Shown: positions 27,754 to 37,393, counted from the first letter of the stretch. The stretch is 64,000 nucleotides of DNA from Betaproteobacteria bacterium Ga0077540 (GCA_001464125.1 LNEP01000012.1:124001-188000); one strand, 5' to 3'. Notes: generated by a model from the letters alone, not told the origin. Program-made: numbers and translations.

Positions 27754-29883
27754 TTAGCTTATAGCCACTTCCACCAAATTATCACTAAACGTCGTCGAAT
27801 GCCCCATATCTCCAAACTCCGCCGCACTAATACAATTCACCGTGCCATTGTTCAATTGGCGCCAATACCCTAACGTCGCCACCACAATCCCCGGATTCAC
27901 ATCTTTGGTAATACGTGCATCTGCCTCAAACGTGCCACGGTCATTAAACACCTTCACCTTCACGCCCTCTTTAATGCCACGTATTTCAGCATCGGTGGGG
28001 TGAATCATCACAAATTGCTCACCTTGACCTTTGATTTTCTCAGTCACGTTGGCGTAGCAACTGTTTAAAAAGCCATGGCTCTTAGGTGAAATAATGTTCA
28101 GCGGATATTTTTTTGCCAACTCAGGGTTGCTTTCTGGGCTTTCGCGGTTGGCTACATAATCTGGTAGCGGGTCTAAATCTTCACCCGGTTGGAAAGCATC
28201 GTACATTTGACGGAACGGCCCTGCCACAAAGTTTTTGGCGCCTTCTACGTAGAACATGCACTTACCTGTGGGCGTAGGGAAATTGCCGTGTTTATGCGGT
28301 GCGCGGTCATCTTTGGTACCCACTTTTAGTTTGGCATAGCCATGCTCGCGCATGTAGGCTAAGTCATAGCCATCGCAGGCTGGTGCATCCCATGCCACGT
28401 AGTGTTCCAAACATTCGCTGTCTGTCCATTTAAAGTTATCTTCTTCAAAGCCCAAGCGTTTGGCCAAACGGCGGAAAATCTCGTTATTGGGAATCGCCTC
28501 GCCCGGTGGGTCGATGCACTTGGCGTTGTAAGTGAGGTATAAATGCCCCCAGCTTAAAATCATGTCTTCCATCTCAGCGCCCATGGCGGCTGGCAAGACT
28601 ATGTCGGCATACGCGGCGGTGTCGCTAATAAAGTGCTCGGCCACCACGGTAAACAAGTCTTCGCGCTCTAGTCCTTTGATAATCTTGTCGGTCTCGGGCG
28701 ATTGCGTGACGGGATTGGTGTTCCACACCATCAGCGACTTAATCGGCACATTGAGCTTAATTTCACCCGTGAGTACGCGACCTAATTGCAGAATATTCGC
28801 CACTTGCGTGCCTTCGGGAATTAAATCTGGGCGGCATATCACATCAAATTTATAGGGATGTTCCCATACGGGAAATTGCAGAATACCACCACCAACATGA
28901 CGCCATGCCCCAATCAGCGCAGGCAAGCAAGTGACGGCACGAATGGCTTGGCTACCGCCATAATTGCGCTCTAGCGCTACACCAATACGAATTGCCGCAG
29001 GGGCAGTAGTCGCGTACTCACGCGCAAATTTGCGGATATCCTCTGCGGGAATACCTGTGATTTTTTCTGCCCATTCTGGGGTTCGCTCTTTAGCGCGCTC
29101 AGCCAGTTCTTTAAAGCCAACGGTGTAATGATCAATATAGTCTTGATCTTGCAGACCTTCCTCGATAATCACGTGCATCATGGCCAAGGCCAGTGCGCCA
29201 TCGGTGCCTGGTTTGGGGGCAATATGCCAGTCCGCTTCTTTAGCAGTTTTGGAAGCATACGCATCGACCACCACCACTTTGGCGCCCTTTTTCTGCGCCT
29301 CATGAATGATATGCCAGTGATGCAAATTAGTAGAAACCGAATTAGACGCCCACACCACAATGTATTTGGAATGAATAAAACTCTCGGGGTCCACACCAGC
29401 AGTGGGGCCAACAGTCAGTAACCATGCGGTACATGAGCCCTCACCACAAAACGTACGTTCTGTGACGGTGGCGCCCAAACGTGCAAAAAACGCATCCCCA
29501 CCATTGAGGCCATGCACCAAGCCTTGGTTACCCAAATAGCTGGCGGGCATGATGGCTTGCGAGCCATGCTCAGCAATAATGCCTTGCCATTTACTGACGA
29601 TGGTATCTAGTGCTTCATCCCAACTGATACGGGTAAATTGTTTGCTGCCTTTGGGGCCAGTGCGCTTCATGGGGTAAAGCAAGCGGTCAGGGTGATAGTG
29701 GCGTTTTTCGTAGTCTTTGAGTTTGACGCACAAACCACCCCGCGTCATCGGATGTTCTTTGTTACCGGTGACTTTGAGTAGCTTGCCATCTTGCACATGG
29801 TATTCCATGCTACAGGTATCAGGACAATCATGCGGGCATCCCCCATGAAAAGTTTTAACGCCGGTATCGGTTGGTGCATTCAT
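27754..29883 (-). CDS. Molybdopterin-dependent oxidoreductase
   Basis: 709-aa DMSO-reductase/formate-dehydrogenase superfamily protein. The N-terminal [4Fe-4S] motif is C16-x3-C20-x3-C24-x27-C52. Cofactor-domain blocks include RISWDEALDTIVSKWQGI and VVWASNSVSTNLHHWHII. The region of the metal ligand reads RTFCGEGSC, with Cys146 (or Cys151) as the candidate ligand. The C-terminal MGD-binding domain includes NIISPKSHGFLNSCYANVTE and DRGTFEADARI. No Tat signal is present, so it is cytosolic. No electron-transfer or membrane subunit adjoins it; substrate unknown, formate being one option. Confidence 0.85.
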   Translation of the reverse strand: MNAPTDTGVKTFHGGCPHDCPDTCSMEYHVQDGKLLKVTGNKEHPMTRGGLCVKLKDYEKRHYHPDRLLYPMKRTGPKGSKQFTRISWDEALDTIVSKWQGIIAEHGSQAIMPASYLGNQGLVHGLNGGDAFFARLGATVTERTFCGEGSCTAWLLTVGPTAGVDPESFIHSKYIVVWASNSVSTNLHHWHIIHEAQKKGAKVVVVDAYASKTAKEADWHIAPKPGTDGALALAMMHVIIEEGLQDQDYIDHYTVGFKELAERAKERTPEWAEKITGIPAEDIRKFAREYATTAPAAIRIGVALERNYGGSQAIRAVTCLPALIGAWRHVGGGILQFPVWEHPYKFDVICRPDLIPEGTQVANILQLGRVLTGEIKLNVPIKSLMVWNTNPVTQSPETDKIIKGLEREDLFTVVAEHFISDTAAYADIVLPAAMGAEMEDMILSWGHLYLTYNAKCIDPPGEAIPNNEIFRRLAKRLGFEEDNFKWTDSECLEHYVAWDAPACDGYDLAYMREHGYAKLKVGTKDDRAPHKHGNFPTPTGKCMFYVEGAKNFVAGPFRQMYDAFQPGEDLDPLPDYVANRESPESNPELAKKYPLNIISPKSHGFLNSCYANVTEKIKGQGEQFVMIHPTDAEIRGIKEGVKVKVFNDRGTFEADARITKDVNPGIVVATLGYWRQLNNGTVNCISAAEFGDMGHSTTFSDNLVEVAIS

Positions 29884-30000
29884 CTCAATCCCCTAACAAT
29901 AATTTTTATGGTGTATCGATAATAAAAATCACTATATACCCACTTGTATAGTCCTTGCAATTATTTTTTACCAGATGAAAAAGATGATTAAAATGTCGTC

Positions 30001-31155
30001 ATGCAAACCATCAACTCACAACCTTTAACGTTACTCAACAAAATCACACCAGAACAATTTTTGGCCGAATATTGGCAAAAAAAGCCGTTGTTGATTCGGC
30101 AAGCCATACCGGGGTTTTCCGGACTGCTAACACCAGATGAACTGGCAGGATTGGCCTGCGAGGACGAAGTGCAATCGCGCCTGGTACAACTGACAAAAGG
30201 AAAATGGCAAGTCACCAGTGGGCCAATGATGGAAAAGACGTTTAAACGCTTACCCGAAAAAGATTGGACACTATTGGTGCAAGGTGTGAATCACTATGTG
30301 CCAGAAGCAGCTGATCTACTGGCGCACTTTAGCTTTATTCCCCACGCGCGCTTAGATGACTTAATGGTAAGTTACGCGCCGGATGGTGGTGGTGTGGGCC
30401 CGCATTTAGATAGCTACGATGTGTTTTTATTGCAAGGCAGTGGCAAACGCCACTGGAAAATTAGCCAGCAAACGGATTTCACGCTAATTGAAGACGCGCC
30501 ACTACGCATCTTAAAACATTTTGAAACCGAGCATGAATGGCTGATGGAAGCAGGGGACATGTTGTACTTACCGCCGCAAATTGCGCATTGGGGTGTGGCG
30601 GTGGGCGATGATTGCATGACTTATTCTATTGGGTTTCGCGCACCTAAAACGCAAGAACTTGCACATGAGTTTTTGCATTATTTGCAAGATCATCTGCACT
30701 TGACGGGGATGTATGCTGATGCCGATTTGACTTTGCAATCTCACCCAGCAGAGATTAGCAGCGCCATGGTAAACAAGGTATATCAATCGCTACAAGCGAT
30801 CTCTTGGCAGCCACAACATGTGGGCGATTTTTTGGGCCGTTATCTTACCGAGCCCAAGCCACACATTGTGTTCGAGCCGCCAAAAAAAATCAGTCTAAAA
30901 GTATTCAGCCAACGCTTGCATCAAGAAATACTGCACTTAAGCCTGCCTGCGCAAATGCTATTTTGGCAAGACATATTTTATTTGAATGGTGAGCAGATTA
31001 CTGCCCCTAGCATGCTAACGCCTCAGTTAAAGGCTTTGGCCGACAAACGCTTTTTGGATTGCACCACGCTAGAGACAGCGCAAATCGATCAATTGGCAAT
31101 GCTGATGCACCCGCACTATTTAGCAGGCTATGTGACATTCGGAGAATCTATCTGA
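30001..31155 (+). CDS. roxA: Ribosomal protein uL16 arginine hydroxylase (RoxA/YcfD)
   Basis: 384-aa JmjC-type Fe(II)/2-oxoglutarate oxygenase that hydroxylates an Arg of ribosomal protein L16. N-terminal features are EQFLAEYWQKKPLLIRQAIP and TSGPMMEKTFKRLPEKDWTL. The iron-binding HxD is in GVGPHLDSYDVFLLQGSGK, and the distal His in LPPQIAHWGVAVGDD. A C-terminal winged-helix-like region follows, as in YcfD. The stop overlaps the next gene by one base (TGATG). Confidence 0.93.
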   Translation: MQTINSQPLTLLNKITPEQFLAEYWQKKPLLIRQAIPGFSGLLTPDELAGLACEDEVQSRLVQLTKGKWQVTSGPMMEKTFKRLPEKDWTLLVQGVNHYVPEAADLLAHFSFIPHARLDDLMVSYAPDGGGVGPHLDSYDVFLLQGSGKRHWKISQQTDFTLIEDAPLRILKHFETEHEWLMEAGDMLYLPPQIAHWGVAVGDDCMTYSIGFRAPKTQELAHEFLHYLQDHLHLTGMYADADLTLQSHPAEISSAMVNKVYQSLQAISWQPQHVGDFLGRYLTEPKPHIVFEPPKKISLKVFSQRLHQEILHLSLPAQMLFWQDIFYLNGEQITAPSMLTPQLKALADKRFLDCTTLETAQIDQLAMLMHPHYLAGYVTFGESI

Positions 31156-31664
31156 TGACTAATCCACACTTAAATACAACAGAACTCATTCCTGACACTA
31201 TCATATTGGGCGAGCGCTTATACGCACAAGCCATTGATTTGATTTTGCAACACGCGCAAAAAACACTACTGATATTTGATCAAGACTTCTCACATGGAGA
31301 CTATACGAGCATAGCGCGGCATCAATCACTTCAACAGTTTTTAAGCCGTGATGCTCAGACTAAGCTCACTATCATTTTGCATCAAAGTGAATTTCTAACA
31401 ACACATTGCCCGCGATTGTTGGAACTACTTGCCACATATGGACACAAAATGACTGTGTACATTACCAATGACAGTGCAAAAATTGCAAAGGATTGTTTTG
31501 TGATTGCCGATGATGCGCACTATGTAAAACGTATTCATATTGACCAAGCACGCTTTAAGTATGCACTTAATGACGCAGAGGCTTGTGCCAGTCTTAACAT
31601 GAGATTTGGGGAGCTACTAGAGGAAACTTCTCACACCTTATCTCCCACCCAACTAGGTTTATAG
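31155..31664 (+). CDS. Conserved hypothetical protein (DUF7931-like, PLD-fold)
   Basis: 169 aa. The sequence follows a betaproteobacterial pattern I recall as DUF7931: ALDLIL-type helix then LLIFDQDFSHGDYTSIARHQ, LTIILHQSEFLTTHCPRLLE, and a final TQLGL. It has a phospholipase-D-like half-domain look but no HKD motif, so no catalytic role can be claimed. GGAG 10 bases upstream of the ATG, and the one-base overlap with roxA, define the start and imply coupled translation. Confidence 0.7.
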   Translation: MTNPHLNTTELIPDTIILGERLYAQAIDLILQHAQKTLLIFDQDFSHGDYTSIARHQSLQQFLSRDAQTKLTIILHQSEFLTTHCPRLLELLATYGHKMTVYITNDSAKIAKDCFVIADDAHYVKRIHIDQARFKYALNDAEACASLNMRFGELLEETSHTLSPTQLGL

Positions 31665-31681
31665 TAACGGGATACATATTG

Positions 31682-32476
31682 ATGAGATTTCTGTTTGCAT
31701 TGCTAATGATGCTCGCCCAATCTGCGTATGCGCAAACAGAGTTAAGAATTTTTACCTTACAGCATCATTTCGCTAAAGATCTATACAGTGTCATCACACC
31801 GCTAGTTGGGCAGGATGGGACAGTGACTGGCACGAACAACCAATTGATTGTGCGGGCAACGCCGGCGCAGTTAGCAGAGATAGAGGCCGTCATCGTAGCG
31901 TTTGATGTACCTCGTGTGAACCGCAAAATCACCGTAGCATCCAACCGCAACCAAAATACCACCTATAACAATACTGAACTCTCTGGCAATGTGAACATCG
32001 GTAACGTGACGATAAGGAATCGACAACGCGAGCAAGGCGCGCGCATAGATGTCACGCGTCAACAGAACCAAAGCACGCAAAATAGTCAACAGTTCATTCA
32101 AGTAGTGGATGGTCAGCGTGCTTTTATTCAAGTGGGTCAGCTTGTACCGTTTACACAGGATTGGTTATTGATGACGAAACGCTACGCTCAATTGACGCGC
32201 ACCATTGATTGGGTAGAAGTGAGCACCGGCTTTGCTGTGAGACCGCGTACCATTGGCAATCAAGTAGAAATTGAAATCACACCCCGGATTGCAAGGCTAA
32301 ATAGCCAAGAGTCTATCGACTTTGAAACACTCACCACTATTGTTCGGGTAAGTTTGGGGGAATGGGTCAATATTGGTCAAACGATGCAGCAACGGGATGA
32401 GCTAAGTCGCAAGATTTTGGGGTCACAATCCGGCAGCTTTGAGGACAAAAGTAACCTTAGCATTCGGGTAGATTAG
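31682..32476 (+). CDS. Secretin-like exported protein (secretin N-domain and C-domain homologue)
   Basis: 264 aa with a signal peptide (FLFALLMMLAQSAYA, cleavage near residue 18). An N-domain segment follows (LRIFTLQHHFAKDLYSVITP, QLIVRATPAQLAEIEAVIVA), typical of secretin NolW-like domains. Then comes an Asn/Gln/Arg-rich stretch (about 90-140) and a beta-rich part resembling the type II/III secretin domain (VSTGFAVRPRTIGNQVEIEI, TIVRVSLGEWVNIG). It is far shorter than pore-forming secretins and has no secretion-system neighbours, so it may be an accessory or degenerate secretin. Preceded by roxA and the DUF7931-like gene in the same direction. Confidence 0.7.
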   Translation: MRFLFALLMMLAQSAYAQTELRIFTLQHHFAKDLYSVITPLVGQDGTVTGTNNQLIVRATPAQLAEIEAVIVAFDVPRVNRKITVASNRNQNTTYNNTELSGNVNIGNVTIRNRQREQGARIDVTRQQNQSTQNSQQFIQVVDGQRAFIQVGQLVPFTQDWLLMTKRYAQLTRTIDWVEVSTGFAVRPRTIGNQVEIEITPRIARLNSQESIDFETLTTIVRVSLGEWVNIGQTMQQRDELSRKILGSQSGSFEDKSNLSIRVD

Positions 32477-32662
32477 TAAAGTTTGAAGTTTTGTGGCTAA
32501 ATTGTTGCAATATAACGATTTTTTTTGATTATTTTGTGATTTCTACAACTAAATCCAATTTCTTTTCAAATAATTTACTGCTACAATTTGCTCACTCGGA
32601 AAACTACGCAAATAGTGAACCGTACCCGATTAAACATTAGCTCATATACTAAGGAATTTAAA

Positions 32663-32896
32663 ATGACACGTTCTGCTCTGTTAGCCGCATTATTAGCTTT
32701 AGCTTTAACTGCTTGTGGCGAAAAACCTGCTGAAGAAGCACCTGCTGCTGAAGCGCCAGCTGCTGAGGCTATGCCAGCTGAAGCTGCACCTGCTGAAGCT
32801 GCTCCAGCCGAAGCTGCACCTGCTGAAGCTGCTCCTGCTGAAGCTGAAGCTGCTCCAGCCGAAGCTGCACCTGCAGAAGCTGCTCCAGCAAACTAA
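32663..32896 (+). CDS. Small Ala/Pro/Glu-repeat lipoprotein
   Basis: 77 aa. The lipoprotein signal ends with lipobox LTAC (Cys18) followed by GEKPAEEAP and then about 55 residues of near-perfect AAPAE/EAAPA repeats ending APAN. The DNA is a minisatellite of GCTGCTCC(A/T)GC(C/T)GAAGC-like units. An AAGGA lies 8 bases upstream of this ATG; a longer in-frame start at 32588 lacks the signal. The structure is probably an extended, negatively charged linker on the inner face of the outer membrane. Function unknown. Confidence 0.8.
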   Translation: MTRSALLAALLALALTACGEKPAEEAPAAEAPAAEAMPAEAAPAEAAPAEAAPAEAAPAEAEAAPAEAAPAEAAPAN

Positions 32897-32919
32897 TTGT
32901 TCTATTTTTAGTTTCAAGC

Positions 32920-32950
32920 AAAAAAGCCGACTCAACGTCGGCTTTTTTTT
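32920..32950. terminator. Bidirectional intrinsic terminator
   Basis: AGCCGAC-tcaac-GTCGGCT forms a 7-bp GC-rich stem with A6 before and T8 after it. It ends the small lipoprotein gene and the convergent metallo-hydrolase/bamC/dapA transcript. Confidence 0.85.
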
Positions 32951-32992
32951 GACCATCATTTATAAGCGGATGGTGCGCAATAGCTTGTTAAA

Positions 32993-33763
32993 CTAAATTG
33001 TTCGCCAGTCAAATCCTACCGCTTGTTCGGCAATGCCAATCCAGTCCTGTTTACAGCTCAACACTGCGCTCAAGGCTTCCTTAGCTAACATTGGCGTATT
33101 GTTTTTCTCACTTAAATGCGCAGCAACAATATGCTTTAATTTTGAGTTATCAAGTTTAGCCAATAATTGGGCTGCACTTTGATTATCTAGATGCCCCAAA
33201 CGTCCACCCACTCTGTCTTTCAACGGTTTGGCATAAGGGCCTTTTTCGAGCATATATCGATCATGATTGCACTCCAGCATCAAAGCATCACAACCTGAAA
33301 GCATCCGCTCAATATGGGGTGTAGAGCTACCAACATCTGTCAGAACGCCCAATTTTGATTGTCCATCAGTAAAGATAAATTGCGTGGGCTCTCTGGCATC
33401 ATGAGGTACAGGAAACGGTAATACACCAATATCACCTACGGCAAAATCGGTATGGCTATCAATGACCTCAATGTGCAGGGAATGTGCCTCTGGCAAATAG
33501 CGTTCACACATTTTAAATGTGCCGTAGCTTAGATATACTGGAAGATTAAATTTAGCTGCCAACTTGAAGGCACCACGCGCATGATCATCATGCTCGTGGG
33601 TCACGACAACACCACTCAACTGCTCAGGTGCAACACCCAGCCTTTCTAGGCGAAGCACCATCTCACGCACACTAAAGCCACAATCTAGGAGTAAGCGAGA
33701 GTGATTGATCTCCACTATGGTGGCGTTTCCTGCACTCCCGCTACCCAGCGAAGCAAAACGCAT
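32993..33763 (-). CDS. MBL-fold metallo-hydrolase (YycJ/WalJ-like)
   Basis: 256-aa cytosolic metallo-beta-lactamase-fold hydrolase. The N-terminus RFASLGSGSAGNATIVEINH is typical of the YycJ/WalJ group. Metal ligands are seen in VVVTHEHDDHARGAF and in LMLECNHDRYMLEKGPY; a late His is in IVAAHLSEKNNTPMLAKEAL. The group acts as a nuclease-like or DNA-processing hydrolase in some bacteria; the substrate here is not known. It follows bamC by 9 bases and closes the dapA-bamC unit. Confidence 0.85.
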   Translation of the reverse strand: MRFASLGSGSAGNATIVEINHSRLLLDCGFSVREMVLRLERLGVAPEQLSGVVVTHEHDDHARGAFKLAAKFNLPVYLSYGTFKMCERYLPEAHSLHIEVIDSHTDFAVGDIGVLPFPVPHDAREPTQFIFTDGQSKLGVLTDVGSSTPHIERMLSGCDALMLECNHDRYMLEKGPYAKPLKDRVGGRLGHLDNQSAAQLLAKLDNSKLKHIVAAHLSEKNNTPMLAKEALSAVLSCKQDWIGIAEQAVGFDWRTI

Positions 33764-33772
33764 GGCTTGCGA

Positions 33773-35035
33773 TTACTTCAGTTGTTCATACAGCAAAGAG
33801 ATAATACGGTTAGCTGTGGTTGACGGATTGCGCTTACCTTCTGCATCCACAACATTGACACTGGACGTGCCATCTTCTTTTTCACTGACTTTGATGCGGT
33901 ATTGTTTAGCTGGATCGGTTTTTTCATCTTTACCTTTCCAGAATTTCAGTTTTTCGGCGAATGACTTGTCATCCTTAGGTTTGGGATTATTCTTCTCTTC
34001 CTCATCATCACCCCAGAATTTCAGAGTTTCAAATAAGCCCTTTTTCTTCTTGGGAGTGTCATCAATATCCACGTCTGCATAGCGCACAAAGAATATTCCC
34101 TGCGAACGGTCTTTATCCTCTGTGACAAAACCTACTCGGTCTAGCGCCAAACCTACCCTACGCCAGCCACGGTCAAAAGAATCGTTAATATTTAAGGTCA
34201 CACTACTATCAGACTCTTTCACCACGGTTGCGCGCTGAGGGCTCACCGGATTAGCAGCAATCTGTTGTGCCTGTTTTTCAGCTACACCAAGCTTTACCAT
34301 TAAGCGACGCAATAACTCAACGTCCAAATCACTGTCAAATTGCTCAGCTGTATTCACCTTTTTATCAGATGCATCCAAACGGTAGCCAGTATCAATCTTA
34401 CCCAGCTGAGTATTGACAATATTTTTGCCGTCATCTGGGGCACCCGCCACTGTGCGATGTGTCATGTAAATTTCTGTCGTACCCTCTTTTTCGCCACGCT
34501 CTAACCGCGTACGGAACTTACGACGGTCTGCCAACCCTGAAAGCTTGTCTAACCAAGCATCAAACTTTTCGCCCACATTGCGGCTATCTTCTTTCAGCTT
34601 AATTGCATCAGCCTCAATCCACTCAGTTTCCATGACACCAGTTTCTGCATTCTCAACACGCACAGCAAAACCCTGATCAAGCCAAAATTCGCGTATCACT
34701 GGCCAAATCTTTTCGGCAGGGGCCGTGACCACCAACCACCGTTGTGCCCCAGCTTTTTCCATGCGCACGCCTTCTGTGTTTGGCAATACTTGCTCTACAC
34801 CCACTTCTTGACCTTCTTGCTCTTGGCTGTAACCAGAATAGGTTGCACTACCTGGCACAGAATAAGCATCACTGGTTCTCATGGCGGTTAAATCAGGGGG
34901 CACTTCAAGTGGTTTGGAGCGGCCAGCACCTTTGTAGTCTGATGTGTTTTCAATAAAAGGAATCGAATCACAAGCGGTGATTACACATGCGATTAGACAT
35001 GTACCAATTGCTTTCAATAAAGGTTGTTGATTCAT
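33773..35035 (-). CDS. bamC: Outer membrane protein assembly factor BamC
   Basis: 420-aa lipoprotein of the BAM complex. A signal with lipobox ITAC (Cys22) is followed by the BamD-binding segment FIENTSDYKGAGRSKPLEVP, then two helix-grip domains (QRWLVVTAPAEKIWPVIREF and RRVGLALDRVGFVTEDKD). An extra charged Lys/Asp/Pro linker (KPKDDKSFAEKLKFWKGKD) makes it longer than E. coli BamC (about 344 aa). The ATG with GGTGA upstream starts at the signal; a longer frame reaching into dapA is not real. The dapA-bamC order is conserved in proteobacteria. Confidence 0.93.
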   Translation of the reverse strand: MNQQPLLKAIGTCLIACVITACDSIPFIENTSDYKGAGRSKPLEVPPDLTAMRTSDAYSVPGSATYSGYSQEQEGQEVGVEQVLPNTEGVRMEKAGAQRWLVVTAPAEKIWPVIREFWLDQGFAVRVENAETGVMETEWIEADAIKLKEDSRNVGEKFDAWLDKLSGLADRRKFRTRLERGEKEGTTEIYMTHRTVAGAPDDGKNIVNTQLGKIDTGYRLDASDKKVNTAEQFDSDLDVELLRRLMVKLGVAEKQAQQIAANPVSPQRATVVKESDSSVTLNINDSFDRGWRRVGLALDRVGFVTEDKDRSQGIFFVRYADVDIDDTPKKKKGLFETLKFWGDDEEEKNNPKPKDDKSFAEKLKFWKGKDEKTDPAKQYRIKVSEKEDGTSSVNVVDAEGKRNPSTTANRIISLLYEQLK

Positions 35036-35079
35036 TGTTTCACCATTCTCATTTTGATTTCTAAAGTATTGCCGAGCAC

Positions 35080-35955
35080 TTAGGCGATACCGGCTTGCGC
35101 CATCGCCTGACGCAGCGTTGCGTGGTATTGCTGAGATAAATTGACCATGGGCAAACGAATGCCTGTTTGTATATGGCCCATTTGTTGTAGCACCCACTTC
35201 ACGGGAATCGGATTTGCCTCGACGAACAACTTTTGATGCAAGCCAAATAGCTTCGCATTAATGGTACGCGCAGCGACAACATCACCAGCCATGGCTTTGA
35301 CGCACATATCATGCATGAGCTTAGGCGCCACATTCGCGGTCACAGAAATCACACCGTGCCCACCCAATAGCATCAGCGATAAGCTGGTCGCGTCATCCCC
35401 GCTATACACGGCAAAATCTGCCGGCACTTTCAATAGCAAGTCCGTACCGCGCTCTACACCACCGGTTGCATCTTTGATACCCACAATATTGGAAATAGCT
35501 GCAAGTCTAACAACAGTGTCATTGTGAATGTCACAACCGGTTCGCCCAGGTACATTGTATAAAATTTGTGGGATGTCCACTGCATGCGCCACCGCCGAGA
35601 AATGCTGGAACAATCCTTCTTGCGACGGTTTGTTGTAGTAAGGTGCCACTAGCAAACAAGCATCTGCGCCCAATTCTTTTGCTTTGCGTGTCAGTGCAAT
35701 GGCTTCGCTGGTTGAATTTGCGCCAGTGCCAGCTATCACCGGAACACGTTTAGCCACATGTTCAACTGTAGTTTTAATCAGCAAGCAATGTTCTTCTACA
35801 TCTACTGTGGGTGACTCACCAGTTGTACCCACCACCACGATGCCATCCGTACCCGCTTCCACATGAAAATCAATCAGCTTTCTCAGTGAAGCCAAATCCA
35901 AGCTGCCGTCCTCATGCATAGGCGTTACGATTGCAACTAAACTACCTGTCAACAT
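35080..35955 (-). CDS. dapA: 4-hydroxy-tetrahydrodipicolinate synthase
   Basis: Condenses pyruvate and aspartate semialdehyde in lysine and diaminopimelate synthesis, 291 aa, cytosolic. Family blocks: [20 protein letters not shown] (substrate Thr-Thr), [13 protein letters not shown] with the catalytic Tyr, and [14 protein letters not shown] with the Schiff-base Lys. First gene of the dapA-bamC-metallo-hydrolase unit, divergent from rsxA across a 280-base gap in which I see no gene. Confidence 0.97.
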   Translation of the reverse strand: MLTGSLVAIVTPMHEDGSLDLASLRKLIDFHVEAGTDGIVVVGTTGESPTVDVEEHCLLIKTTVEHVAKRVPVIAGTGANSTSEAIALTRKAKELGADACLLVAPYYNKPSQEGLFQHFSAVAHAVDIPQILYNVPGRTGCDIHNDTVVRLAAISNIVGIKDATGGVERGTDLLLKVPADFAVYSGDDATSLSLMLLGGHGVISVTANVAPKLMHDMCVKAMAGDVVAARTINAKLFGLHQKLFVEANPIPVKWVLQQMGHIQTGIRLPMVNLSQQYHATLRQAMAQAGIA

Positions 35956-36194
35956 ATCTAGACCATTTATATCAAAAAATACTGATATTTTAACCGAATA
36001 TGCATAATTAAGCTAAAAGCTTTACATGCGTTAACCTAACAACCCATTGATATAGCGATTACTTATACCCTTATAAATACATATTCTTTTGAAACGATTT
36101 CGAAGGCTGATACATTGCTAACTCTGAATTTTGTAAGGGATTTCGCTACACAACCGACACCAGCGAAGCCACAGCAAAAACAGCAGCAAACGGG

Positions 36195-36200
36195 TATAAT
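36195..36200 (+). promoter_or_regulatory. Candidate -10 box of the rsx operon
   Basis: A perfect TATAAT lies 36 bases upstream of the rsxA ATG in the dapA/rsxA divergent gap. No good -35 hexamer is seen at the expected distance, so the promoter may need an activator. The rest of the 280-base gap is AT-rich without clear structure. Confidence 0.35.
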
Positions 36201-36235
36201 TTCAGTCTAAGCAGATTATTGATACGGTATACGAC

Positions 36236-36820
36236 ATGTCAGAGAGTTATATATTAATTTTAATCAGCACAGTGTTGGTCAACAACATTGTCTTGGTTAA
36301 GATTTTGGGGTTATGCCCCTTCATGGGCGTATCTAAAAAACTCGAGGCCTCTATTGGTATGGCAGCCGCCACCGCTTTTGTATTAACACTTGGCTCGATG
36401 ACCAGCTGGGCCATTAATCATTACCTGCTGGAACCCAACCATGTCGAGTATCTGCGTACTTTGTCTTTCATCGTGGTGATTGCTGGCGTGGTGCAACTGA
36501 CTGAAATGATTATGGAAAAAAGCTTTCCACTCCTGTATCAAATGCTGGGTATTTTCCTGCCGCTTATTACCACCAATTGCGCGGTACTAGGCATTCCACT
36601 TCTTAACGCCCAATCCAGCCATAACTTCATTGAGTCAGGCTTATACGGATTTGGCGGGGCGGTAGGCTTTTCCATGGTACTCATTTTATTTGCTTCGATG
36701 CGAGAGCGTATGGAGGCGGCGGATGTACCAGCGCCATTCAAAGGTTCTGCCATCGCAATGGTCACAGCGGCGCTAATGAGTCTAGCCTTTATGGGCTTTG
36801 CAGGTTTAGATAGGTACTAG
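36236..36820 (+). CDS. rsxA: Rsx/Rnf electron transport complex subunit A
   Basis: Integral inner-membrane subunit of the Rsx/Rnf ferredoxin:NAD oxidoreductase complex, 194 aa with six hydrophobic segments. Signature regions are [20 protein letters not shown] and [16 protein letters not shown], the Cys of which ligate the intramembrane iron-sulfur site shared with RsxE in Rnf structures. First gene of a complete rsxABCDGE operon with one-base to short gaps. Confidence 0.96.
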   Translation: MSESYILILISTVLVNNIVLVKILGLCPFMGVSKKLEASIGMAAATAFVLTLGSMTSWAINHYLLEPNHVEYLRTLSFIVVIAGVVQLTEMIMEKSFPLLYQMLGIFLPLITTNCAVLGIPLLNAQSSHNFIESGLYGFGGAVGFSMVLILFASMRERMEAADVPAPFKGSAIAMVTAALMSLAFMGFAGLDRY

Positions 36821-36821
36821 C

Positions 36822-37382
36822 ATGTTGATTGCCATTTACATCATGCTAGGTCTGGCGCTAGCGCTGGGTGTCTTACTCGGTTACTCGGCGCTTAAATTTA
36901 AGGTCGAAGGTGACCCGTTGATTGCACGTATTGATGCAATCTTGCCGCAAACCCAGTGTGGCCAATGTGGCTATCCTGGCTGCAAGCCTTACGCAACAGC
37001 CATCGCAAAAGGCGAAGCCGATATCAACCAATGCCCACCCGGTGGTGACGCAGGGGTGCATGCACTGGCAGATTTACTTGGGGTGGAATACAAACCACTC
37101 AATGCTGAGCATGGGGAGCCCAAACCTAAATCTGTTGCTTTTATTGATGAAAATACCTGCATTGGTTGCACTTTGTGTATTCAAGCTTGTCCAGTAGATG
37201 CGATTTTAGGGGCGGCCAAGCATATGCACACGATTATCAGCAGCGAGTGCACAGGGTGCGAACTCTGCTTGGCACCCTGTCCGGTGGACTGCATCACCAT
37301 GCACCCGATTGCAGAAACGCCTGATAATTGGAAGTGGAAATACCCCACCATCCCCATTAAACCTGTTGCCATGGAAAGCTAA
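36822..37382 (+). CDS. rsxB: Rsx/Rnf electron transport complex subunit B
   Basis: 186-aa ferredoxin-like subunit anchored by one N-terminal membrane helix ([19 protein letters not shown]). A [4Fe-4S] Cys cluster motif [19 protein letters not shown] is followed by two bacterial ferredoxin motifs ([18 protein letters not shown] and [18 protein letters not shown]). Passes electrons between the soluble donor and the membrane core. The start follows the rsxA stop by one base. Confidence 0.97.
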   Translation: MLIAIYIMLGLALALGVLLGYSALKFKVEGDPLIARIDAILPQTQCGQCGYPGCKPYATAIAKGEADINQCPPGGDAGVHALADLLGVEYKPLNAEHGEPKPKSVAFIDENTCIGCTLCIQACPVDAILGAAKHMHTIISSECTGCELCLAPCPVDCITMHPIAETPDNWKWKYPTIPIKPVAMES

Positions 37383-37393
37383 ATAGACGTCGC

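Noticed and set aside
31059-31154. Longer N-terminus for the DUF7931-like gene
   Set aside because: It overlaps roxA in another frame. The ATG at 31155 has a ribosome site and the family N-terminus.
32705-32959. Antisense Ser/Cys/Phe-rich ORF over the AAPAE lipoprotein
   Set aside because: It is a mirror of the repeat DNA, and extends into the terminator.
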